Assembly: GCA_946183145.1 (NCBI GenBank)
Contig: CAMGZM010000013.1
Span: 1-61,292 of the forward strand
Direction: 5' to 3'
DNA length: 61,292 nt
From: an uncultured Fretibacterium sp.
Lineage (GTDB): Bacteria > Synergistota > Synergistia > Synergistales > Aminobacteriaceae
This document shows, in pieces, positions 14,269-21,127 of this stretch. The first letter of the stretch is position 1. The number at the start of each line of letters is the position of its first letter. The notes below the pieces were generated by a model that did no database searches, was not told the DNA's origin, and was given only the letters and a program-made list of their open reading frames with translations. The position numbers were made by a program, and so were the translations under genes.

Positions 14269-15597
14269 ATGGAGCATACCCAAGACGAAAAAATTTCACT
14301 CATTAACGGCAGGATTCATACACAGTCAGGCACAGCGTCAAACATCACTTTTGAACATGGCCGTATAGTTTCTGTTGACGATGACAGCACCGGCCTCAAC
14401 GGGAAAATTATCGACCTTCACGGGAGGACAGTTCTGCCCGGCTTCTGTGATACGAGCCTTGATTTTCTTGCGTGGGCGGAATCTCAGGAGCGACTCAGCC
14501 TTGCAGGTGTTCATTCAGTCCGCGAAATGTCAGAGCTTCTCACAACATACTCACATGCCACTCCCAAGCCTTTGCGCGAATGGTACATAGCCGTGAATCT
14601 TCCTGATGAGATTGTGATTTCACGCGACGATCTGGACTCGGTGATTTCCGCACTTCCCTGCGCTGTTATTGACGCTAAGAGGAGTCATGCGGTTCTCAAC
14701 ACTCCGGCCATGAATGAATTTAACATGCCGCAGGACAATGTAGAGCTTGACGAGTTCACACAGCATTTGCCGCCATTAAGCGAAGAGGACATAATTCACC
14801 TCGTGAAGACTTACGCGCCCAAAGCAAACGCGCTCGGAGTAACAGAAATATGGTCAGACTTTCACGGGGTCAGCAAGAACGCAAAAAGATTATGGGATAT
14901 ATTTTTCACGGACGCTTATAACCTGCTGACATTCAGAATGCGTTGTAATTTCGGTTTCAATGACGTTTCAACGCTGAATGAATTTTTGTCAGAAGGACTC
15001 AGGACAGGCGACGGACTCCCGTTCTGCAAATTAGGCGGGATAATCGTAGACGGAAATTTAGACCAGCAGGAGCAGAAAAATATGATTTACTCCGCTCATC
15101 TCTCAGGCTGTCAGGTAATCAGCGACAACAGCAAATCATGCCTTAACGCGTTGGAGAGAGTCATAAAGAGATCCCGCAAAAATTCACGTCATGCAGTCAG
15201 GAACATCGCCGGAAATATGATCGACAGAATGCGCCTTCTTGGACTAGGAGGAATCGCCCTCGCCGGAAATGAGAACGATTTTGTTCACGAGGCATTCCAG
15301 AACGGACTCGTAATCTCAGCCGGAAGCGGTGAAAATCTCGTGCCGCCCGTGAGAATCATAAGCTCTCTTGTGTCTAAAGGCTTGAGCGTTGCTGAGGCAT
15401 TGAGCGTATATACATGGTCGGCTTCATGGAACGGAGGAGTCGAGTCAAGGCGCGGTGAATTGGCTGTTGGGAATGACGCGGACATAGTGATACTTGAGCA
15501 GGATCCGTTTTTGGTGAGGCCGGAAGAAATTTCTGCGATTGATACGGCTATGACATTCTGCGCGGGGTGTGCTGTTTACGACTCCGGCGCGATATAA
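14269..15597 (+). CDS. Amidohydrolase-fold protein with degenerate metal site
   Basis: YtcJ/Amidohydro_3-like protein of 442 residues. Family traits are LINGRI at the start, GKIIDLHGRTVLPGF (about 45-59), SIVEALSVYTW-type text near 370 (GLSVAEALSVYTWSAS) and the closing ELAVGNDADIVILEQDPF. The catalytic HxH that normally follows LPGF is replaced by CDTSLDF, and the later RHRIEHAQ-like segment reads RHAVRNIAGNM, so expected His ligands are missing. It probably does not hydrolyse substrates the usual way. malQ follows with a 20-base gap. Confidence 0.75.
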   Translation: MEHTQDEKISLINGRIHTQSGTASNITFEHGRIVSVDDDSTGLNGKIIDLHGRTVLPGFCDTSLDFLAWAESQERLSLAGVHSVREMSELLTTYSHATPKPLREWYIAVNLPDEIVISRDDLDSVISALPCAVIDAKRSHAVLNTPAMNEFNMPQDNVELDEFTQHLPPLSEEDIIHLVKTYAPKANALGVTEIWSDFHGVSKNAKRLWDIFFTDAYNLLTFRMRCNFGFNDVSTLNEFLSEGLRTGDGLPFCKLGGIIVDGNLDQQEQKNMIYSAHLSGCQVISDNSKSCLNALERVIKRSRKNSRHAVRNIAGNMIDRMRLLGLGGIALAGNENDFVHEAFQNGLVISAGSGENLVPPVRIISSLVSKGLSVAEALSVYTWSASWNGGVESRRGELAVGNDADIVILEQDPFLVRPEEISAIDTAMTFCAGCAVYDSGAI

Positions 15598-15617
15598 CTT
15601 TAGGAGGAAAAATTATT

Positions 15618-17117
15618 ATGAGGAGTGCAGGAATATTACTGCCGGTTACGTCTCTTCCGTCAAAATTCGGCATAGGTGATTTCGGCCCTGAGGCTGTTAA
15701 ATTCGCGGACTTCCTTCATGACGCGGGCCAAAAGATATGGCAGGTTCTCCCGATGACAACAATAGACCCCGGGTGCGGAAATTCTCCCTACAGTCCTACA
15801 AGCGCGTTTGCGGGGAATTATCTCCTTGTCAGCCCGGAAATTTTAGCCGATGAGGGAATGATTACGCCTGACGAGTTAGAGAAGATGTCAGCAAAATATG
15901 ATTTCGCGAAAAATCCTGAGAGAGTCGACTACGAGTCAGCAAGAGCCTTCAAGACAGAAGTTCTTAACGCGGCTCATAAACGTTACATGAAGGGGAATAC
16001 TTCAGACTTCAAAGCGTTCTCAGCGTCAACAGAATGGCTTGAAGATTTTGCGCTGTTCAGCGTGATAAAGCAGGTGAACGGCGGGGCAGCCTGGTACGAT
16101 TGGCCGGAAGATCTCAAGCATAGAGGCCCCGAAGCGATTCGCAGGTTCAAGGCTGAATACTCCGCTGAAATTTCACGACAGGAATTTTATCAGTACATCT
16201 TCTTCCGTCAGGTTAAAGCACTTCACGAATACTTGAATGAGCTTGATATTCAGATTGTCGGGGATATGCCGTTGTATGTTACGCTTGACTGCGCGGACGT
16301 TTGGCAGAATCCCTCACAGTTTGACATTGACGAGGATTTGAACCCTGTAACAGTCGCAGGAGTCCCGCCGGATTACTTCAGCGAGACCGGGCAATTATGG
16401 GGAAATCCCTGCTACAAGTGGGACGTTATGGAGAAAGACGGCTTTGCGTGGTGGATTCACAGGCTGAAGAATCTTCTTGCGATGTTCGACAAGATTCGCA
16501 TTGACCATTTCCGCGGGCTTGTGGCGTACTGGGCAGTTCCTTACGGCGAGGAGACCGCCAAAAATGGAGAATGGGTTGATGTACCGTATGAGAAATTCTT
16601 TGCGGCTCTCAAGGAAAAATTCCCGTCAATGCCATTCTGGGCGGAAAATCTCGGAATCATTACGCCGGACGTTGAAGAGGTCAGAAAGAATTACAATCTT
16701 CCCGGAATGCTCGTTCTTCATTTCGCGTTCGGAAATCCTTGGGATAATCCGTATGCCCCTCACAATCACACGCGGGACTCTGTCGTCTACACTGGCACTC
16801 ATGATAACAACACTTCGCGGGGATGGTTCGAGAATGACGCATCAGAGGACGAAATCAACAATTTTGCGTCATACATAGGGCGCGGAGTTATGGACGGATT
16901 CATTTTCGCGTCGGAAGTTACGCGGCTCGCAGTGAGTTCTGTTGCTGACACCGCGATAATTCCCATGCAGGACTATTTGAGGCTCGGAGCTGACGCAAGA
17001 ATCAACATTCCTTCAACGCCTTCTGGTAATTGGGCGTGGCGAATGAGGAATGACGCAATCCCGGACGGACTCGCTGACAGGATAAAGGCGGCCTGCAAAC
17101 TTTACGGAAGAATATAG
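15618..17117 (+). CDS. malQ: 4-alpha-glucanotransferase (amylomaltase)
   Basis: GH77 cytosolic enzyme that transfers alpha-1,4-glucan segments in maltodextrin and glycogen metabolism. The start is ATG 15618, behind TAGGAGG; an earlier in-frame ATG lies inside the upstream gene. Family features: RSAGILLPVTSLPSKFGIGD at the N-terminus, GNSPYSPTSAFAGN (about 59-72), IVGDMPLYV, the nucleophile segment KIRIDHFRGL (about 294-303), WAENLGIITPDVE and YTGTHDNNTSRGWF. Length 499 is normal. Upstream is the degenerate amidohydrolase; PTS genes follow after the tRNA. Confidence 0.95.
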   Translation: MRSAGILLPVTSLPSKFGIGDFGPEAVKFADFLHDAGQKIWQVLPMTTIDPGCGNSPYSPTSAFAGNYLLVSPEILADEGMITPDELEKMSAKYDFAKNPERVDYESARAFKTEVLNAAHKRYMKGNTSDFKAFSASTEWLEDFALFSVIKQVNGGAAWYDWPEDLKHRGPEAIRRFKAEYSAEISRQEFYQYIFFRQVKALHEYLNELDIQIVGDMPLYVTLDCADVWQNPSQFDIDEDLNPVTVAGVPPDYFSETGQLWGNPCYKWDVMEKDGFAWWIHRLKNLLAMFDKIRIDHFRGLVAYWAVPYGEETAKNGEWVDVPYEKFFAALKEKFPSMPFWAENLGIITPDVEEVRKNYNLPGMLVLHFAFGNPWDNPYAPHNHTRDSVVYTGTHDNNTSRGWFENDASEDEINNFASYIGRGVMDGFIFASEVTRLAVSSVADTAIIPMQDYLRLGADARINIPSTPSGNWAWRMRNDAIPDGLADRIKAACKLYGRI

Positions 17118-17137
17118 AGAGTCGGCAGCGTGAGAAT

Positions 17138-17174
17138 CTCCCGGCAGTGTGAAAATCTCCGGGGGAATTTTTTT
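17138..17174 (+). terminator. Terminator after malQ
   Basis: CTCCCGG and CCGGGGG pair around a 14-base loop and are followed by AATTTTTTT. Confidence 0.7.
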
Positions 17175-17193
17175 ATCCTTTTTGCCCGCACAT

Positions 17194-17226
17194 AACAAAA
17201 ACTCCCTGACGTTTTCATCAAGGAGT
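17194..17226 (-). terminator. Terminator of the tRNA gene
   Basis: The minus strand has ACTCCTTGA and TCAGGGAGT pairing (one G-U) followed by TTTTTG, 19 bases beyond the tRNA 3' end. Confidence 0.65.
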
Positions 17227-17244
17227 CTTTCATCATCTCTTCAA

Positions 17245-17318
17245 TGGGCCCACCTGGACTCGAACCAGGAACCTTCCGGTTATGAGCCGGTGGCTCTGAC
17301 CACTTGAGCTATGGGCCC
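17245..17318 (-). tRNA. tRNA with CAU anticodon, probably Ile2 (lysidine type)
   Basis: A full cloverleaf is readable on the minus strand. The acceptor stem is GGGCCCA/TGGGCCC, with A as discriminator. The D arm is AGCTCAAGTGG, the anticodon loop CTCATAA (CAU, plus positions 17282-17284) and the T arm GGTTCGAGTCC. The 3' CCA is not encoded. CAU can be Met or Ile2. Acceptor pairs C4-G69 and C5-G68 match known TilS-recognition features of Ile2, so Ile2 is favoured over elongator Met. Confidence 0.9.
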
Positions 17319-17381
17319 GGCTCGAACAACGAGAAATTTTACACGTCCTCTTGTTTTGCGTCAAGCCTGAAATTTTTACGG

Positions 17382-17516
17382 ACTCGGTTTTACGCTGAGT
17401 GTTTCATCTTCACGGACTCGATTCGCAATTGATGTGATAATCCTGCTGACTCTGATTCGCAATCGATGTGAAAATTTTTGCGGACTCGATTTGCAATTGG
17501 GCATGAAAATTTTTTG
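17382..17516. repeat. Four degenerate ~34-bp direct repeats upstream of ptsH
   Basis: The word ACTCGATTCGCAATTGATGTGA and variants begin at 17416, 17449 and 17484, with a weaker copy at 17382, spaced 34, 33 and 35 bases. Copies end in AAAATTTTTG or similar. They lie between the tRNA and the ptsH promoter and contain no ORF with a ribosome site. Spacing near three helical turns suggests a protein-binding array, but no factor is known. Confidence 0.55.
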
Positions 17517-17533
17517 ACCGCGCTTTAGTTTCA

Positions 17534-17558
17534 CGTTATTTGAAACTTGTATTATAAT
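17534..17558 (+). promoter_or_regulatory. Probable ptsH promoter
   Basis: A TATAAT at 17553-17558 lies about 68 bases before the ptsH ATG. The upstream -35 (TTTCAC, around 17529-17534) is weak. The last of the 34-bp repeats ends about 35 bases before the -10. Confidence 0.5.
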
Positions 17559-17625
17559 CAGGCATAACAATACCCCGTTACAAAATGGCAATATACACAT
17601 TACACAGGAAAGGAAGCACATAATC

Positions 17626-17883
17626 ATGAAAGAATTTACGTATGTCATCACCGACCCTGTAGGCATCCACGCACGCCCCGCCGGACTCCTCGTCAAGGAA
17701 GCAAAGAACTTCAAGAGCACAGCGACATTCATCAAAGGCGAGAAGTCAGCGAAAGCAACCGCCCTCATGAAGCTCATGGGAATGGGAATCAAGCAGGGAG
17801 ATGAAGTGCTTGTCCGCGTGGAAGGTGAAGACGAAGAAGCCTGCGCCGCCGCTCTGGAGAAATTCATGAAGGAGAACTTCTAG
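17626..17883 (+). CDS. ptsH: Phosphocarrier protein HPr
   Basis: General PTS phosphocarrier, 85 residues. The active His sits in DPVGIHARPAG (about residue 15). The regulatory Ser46 region of Gram-positive HPr (LKSIMGVMSLG) reads TALMKLMGMG here, so Ser46 is replaced by Ala and HPr-kinase control looks impossible. AGGAAAGG ribosome site 13 bases before ATG. ptsI follows after 4 bases. No sugar-specific EII genes are nearby, so this HPr/EI pair must serve EIIs elsewhere or have a regulatory role. Confidence 0.95.
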   Translation: MKEFTYVITDPVGIHARPAGLLVKEAKNFKSTATFIKGEKSAKATALMKLMGMGIKQGDEVLVRVEGEDEEACAAALEKFMKENF

Positions 17884-17887
17884 CACA

Positions 17888-19600
17888 ATGGAAACCTTCA
17901 AGGGTACGAAAATCGTAAACGGAATAGCAATCGGCAAAATAAAACTCTACAAAGCCCCCGTCTACGAAATTAGCGAAGAGCTTGTCAGCGATATGAAGGC
18001 CGAACTTGACCGCTACAACGCCGCCCGCGCAAAAGTACAGGAGGATCAGTCCGCGCTTTGCGAGAAGGAGAAAGCAGCAGGCCATGAAGAGACCGCCGGA
18101 ATATTCGACGCTCATGCAGCAATGCTTGATGATGATGATGTAATCGATGAGGCTTGCAAGGAAATTCTCAGCGAGGGACATACAGCAGAATACGCCGTAA
18201 GCAAAGGGTGCGAGGCCGCTGAACAGATGTTCCTGAATATGGAGGATGAATATTTCCGTGCAAGAAGCGCAGATGTTGTTGACCTCAAGAACTCAATGCT
18301 TGATGTGTTATTCGGCGCGGACACTTCAAGCCTTCAGGGAACAGAACCCGCAATCCTCGTAGCAGAAGATTTAGCCCCGTCAGAAACAGTGAAGCTCGAC
18401 AAGTCATTACTTCTCGGACTCGTTACGAGACTCGGAAGCTCAAACAGCCACACGGCAATTTTAGCCCGCTCCATGAACTGGCCGACATTGATTCAGTGCC
18501 ATGACATTGCGGACGACTGGGACGGGAAATTTGCGATTCTCGACGGCTATAACTCGTGCATATACATTGAGCCGGATCAGAAAATCATTGACGAGCTTTC
18601 AGCAAAACAGGCTGAGGACAAACGCAAAGAAGCAGAGCTGCAGAAGCTCAAAGGACAGCCAAGCGTAACGAAAGACGGCCGGAAGGTGAAACTTTATGCC
18701 AACATCGGCGGCCCGAAAGATGTCAAGGCAGTAATCGAGAATGACGCAGAGGGAGTCGGCTTGTTCCGCTCGGAGTTCGTATATCTCAACAGCAAGACAG
18801 ATCCGACAGAGGAAGAGCAGTTCAAAGCGTACAAGCAGGTGTTAGAGGGACTCGCGCCCCGAATGGTAATCATAAGAACGTGCGACATTGGCGCGGATAA
18901 GACGATCGACTATATGAACCTCGAAAAGGAAGAAAACCCCGCGTTAGGTTTCAGGGCTGTACGAATCTGCCTGACCCGGACGGATTTCTTCAAGCGTCAG
19001 TTAAGGGCGTTGCTCCGGGCTTCAGCATTCGGCAATCTTGGAATAATGTTCCCGATGATAATCAGCAAGTGGGAAGTCGTGAAATGCAAAGAGATTCTCA
19101 ACGAGTGCAAAAAGGAGCTTGAGTCGGAGGGCGTTGCAGTCGGAAAATACGAGATCGGCATAATGATTGAGACTCCTGCGGCGGCATTGTGCGCTGATGA
19201 GTTAGCAGAAGAGGTTGACTTCTTCTCGCTCGGAACGAATGACTTGACGCAGTACACATGCGCTATTGACAGGCAGAGCGCGAGCCTTGAGCCTTTTGCG
19301 AACACACATCACCCCGCTGTATTGAGGCTCATACGTGAAACGATAGAGGCAGGACACCGCCATAACACATGGGTAGGAATCTGCGGTGAACTGGGAGCTG
19401 ATCCGACACTGACAGAAGATTTCCTGAAATGGGGAGTCGATGAGCTTTCAGTCAACCCGAAAAGCATTCTTCCTTTGCGCGGAAATGTGCGGAATGTTGA
19501 CCTGTCGAATTACAAGACTGAATCCCCGAAAGCAGAGGAGAAACACGAACCTGTTCAGGCACCTAAGCAGAAGGGATTTTTTGGGAGGTTGTTCAGTTAA
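17888..19600 (+). CDS. ptsI: PTS enzyme I (phosphoenolpyruvate-protein phosphotransferase)
   Basis: Cytosolic enzyme transferring phosphate from PEP to HPr, 570 residues. N-terminal HPr-binding and phosphohistidine domains, with the active His in SSNSHTAILARSMNWP (about residue 187). The C-terminal PEP-binding TIM barrel has EGVGLFRSEFVY, RTCDIGADKT, GIMIETPAA, FFSLGTNDLTQYT and the active Cys in VGICGELGADP. The tail after residue 545 is extended with Pro/Glu/Lys and ends GFFGRLFS. Its stop overlaps the ROK kinase start by 1 base. Confidence 0.96.
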   Translation: METFKGTKIVNGIAIGKIKLYKAPVYEISEELVSDMKAELDRYNAARAKVQEDQSALCEKEKAAGHEETAGIFDAHAAMLDDDDVIDEACKEILSEGHTAEYAVSKGCEAAEQMFLNMEDEYFRARSADVVDLKNSMLDVLFGADTSSLQGTEPAILVAEDLAPSETVKLDKSLLLGLVTRLGSSNSHTAILARSMNWPTLIQCHDIADDWDGKFAILDGYNSCIYIEPDQKIIDELSAKQAEDKRKEAELQKLKGQPSVTKDGRKVKLYANIGGPKDVKAVIENDAEGVGLFRSEFVYLNSKTDPTEEEQFKAYKQVLEGLAPRMVIIRTCDIGADKTIDYMNLEKEENPALGFRAVRICLTRTDFFKRQLRALLRASAFGNLGIMFPMIISKWEVVKCKEILNECKKELESEGVAVGKYEIGIMIETPAAALCADELAEEVDFFSLGTNDLTQYTCAIDRQSASLEPFANTHHPAVLRLIRETIEAGHRHNTWVGICGELGADPTLTEDFLKWGVDELSVNPKSILPLRGNVRNVDLSNYKTESPKAEEKHEPVQAPKQKGFFGRLFS

Positions 19601-20505
19601 TGTTATACGGAGCATTAGAGGCCGGCGGAACGAAAATGATATGCGCTGTCGGCAACGAGAACGGACAGATATTAGATCAGGAGTCAATTCCCACAACGAC
19701 ACCTGATGAGACAATGCCGAAAATCATCGAGTACTTCACGGCAAAAATTTCGCCCGAACTCCCTGAAGATGACAGAATAAAGGCTCTTGGTATTGCGTGC
19801 TTCGGGCCTGTTGACGTCAGGCCGAAATCGAAAACTTACGGAAATATCCTCAATACCCCCAAAATTCCGTGGCGCAATTATCCCATCGTAAAGACTCTCA
19901 AAGACGCTCTGAATATCCCCGTCAGCATTGATACGGACGTGAACGGCTCATTACTCGGCGAGGCTACATGGGGCTGCGCTCAGGGACTCACGGACGCGGT
20001 ATATTTCACGATCGGAACAGGAATCGGAATGGGCGCGATGTCAGGCGGAAAACTCATTCACGGAATGCTGCACCCTGAAGCGGGACATCTCTTTATGGTG
20101 AAGGTTGACGGCGATGAATACAAAGGTCATTGCCCTTCACACGGAGCGTGCTTTGAGGGAATGGCGAGCGGCCCGGCAATTCAGGACAGATGGGGCAAAC
20201 CCGGGAAGGAACTCGCAGAAATGCCCGAAGTCTGGGAGCTTGAAGCAAAATATATCGCTCAGGCACTCACGGATATTACAATGGTGCTCAGCCCGCAGAA
20301 AATCATTCTCGGCGGCGGCGTAATGACTCAGACTCAGCTTTTCCCGATGATAAGGAAATACGTTACGGAGTACATCAACAACTACATTGACACAAAGGAA
20401 CTCCGAAATATGAACGCCTATATTACCCCGGCGGCTCTCAACGGCAACCAGGGCATAATGGGCGCAATCAAGCTCGCTGTAATGGCGGCTGAAGAAGAAG
20501 CATAA
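19600..20505 (+). CDS. ROK-family fructokinase
   Basis: Sugar kinase of the ROK family, probably fructose to fructose-6-phosphate with ATP. The N-terminus GALEAGGTKMICAVG is the phosphate-binding loop. VSIDTDVNGSLLGEATWG (about 107-124), FTIGTGIGMGAM and HPEAGH follow. The zinc motif has His in HPEAGH and Cys/His/Cys in GHCPSHGACFEGMASGPA. Length 301 fits bacterial ROK fructokinases (ScrK/GmuE type), which are the closest by eye. Its ATG overlaps the ptsI stop (TAATG), so it is translationally coupled to ptsI. Confidence 0.88.
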   Translation: MLYGALEAGGTKMICAVGNENGQILDQESIPTTTPDETMPKIIEYFTAKISPELPEDDRIKALGIACFGPVDVRPKSKTYGNILNTPKIPWRNYPIVKTLKDALNIPVSIDTDVNGSLLGEATWGCAQGLTDAVYFTIGTGIGMGAMSGGKLIHGMLHPEAGHLFMVKVDGDEYKGHCPSHGACFEGMASGPAIQDRWGKPGKELAEMPEVWELEAKYIAQALTDITMVLSPQKIILGGGVMTQTQLFPMIRKYVTEYINNYIDTKELRNMNAYITPAALNGNQGIMGAIKLAVMAAEEEA

Positions 20506-20591
20506 CAATTCACAAAAATTTTTCCCTGCCCTGACGCAAAAAGAATCGGGGCGGGGATTATCCCATCACAGGAATCGAGGCAGTAAACTTT

Positions 20592-21122
20592 ATGGCAGAC
20601 GTTCAGAATACAACCCCGGCAAAAAAGGAAGCAAGTCAGGACTTCAGAGATATAGACATGGAGTCGCTTGGCGAGGAGCATATCAATCTAGTGTTCAAAC
20701 TTGGGCAGGAGAATTTCGGCGTTGATGTGAACATGGTGCGCGAGATTGTTCGCGTTCCGTCATTCATCACCAGAGTCCCGAACGCACCCGCATATATTCG
20801 CGGAGTGATTAACTTGCGGGGGACAATCGTACCTGTTTTTGACATGCACATGAAAATAGGCATGGCCGGTCATCCTCTCACTGATGAGGCGCGTATAGTC
20901 GTTATCGCCGTCAATGAGGTAACTTTCGGAATGATAGTAAACTCTGTAAGGGAAGTTTTGACGATTTACGACTCACAGCTTGAAGTAGCGACAAAATTAT
21001 CATCAGCGATTGACAGACGTTATGTGTTATGGGTAGCAAAGCCGGCTGATGACAGACTGATATTGCTTCTTGACGTATCTAACCTCTTTGAGCTTGACCA
21101 GATTTTAGAGGACAGCGAGTAA
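20592..21122 (+). CDS. cheW: CheW-type chemotaxis coupling protein
   Basis: Adaptor that couples receptors to the CheA kinase. The 176-residue protein has a 28-residue charged N-terminal tail and then a full CheW domain: FKLGQENFGVDVNMVREIV, RVPNAPAYIRGVINLRGTIVPV (quoted in parts: IRGVINLRG, IVPVFDM) and the C-terminal LILLLDVSNLFE. The gene stands alone, without cheA or receptors nearby. A G/C-rich hairpin (about 20528-20563) precedes it. The amidase gene begins 5 bases after its stop. Confidence 0.92.
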   Translation: MADVQNTTPAKKEASQDFRDIDMESLGEEHINLVFKLGQENFGVDVNMVREIVRVPSFITRVPNAPAYIRGVINLRGTIVPVFDMHMKIGMAGHPLTDEARIVVIAVNEVTFGMIVNSVREVLTIYDSQLEVATKLSSAIDRRYVLWVAKPADDRLILLLDVSNLFELDQILEDSE

Positions 21123-21127
21123 TTGTT

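Noticed and set aside
15567-15617. 17-residue extension of MalQ
   Set aside because: It lies inside the upstream gene; MalQ homology begins at ATG 15618 behind TAGGAGG.
17382-17516. CRISPR-like array
   Set aside because: Copies are degenerate and abut each other with no unique spacers, and no cas genes are present.
20528-20563. Terminator before cheW on the plus strand
   Set aside because: The G/C stem is followed by ATTATCCC, not a T-run; the minus strand has a T-run but no gene ends there.
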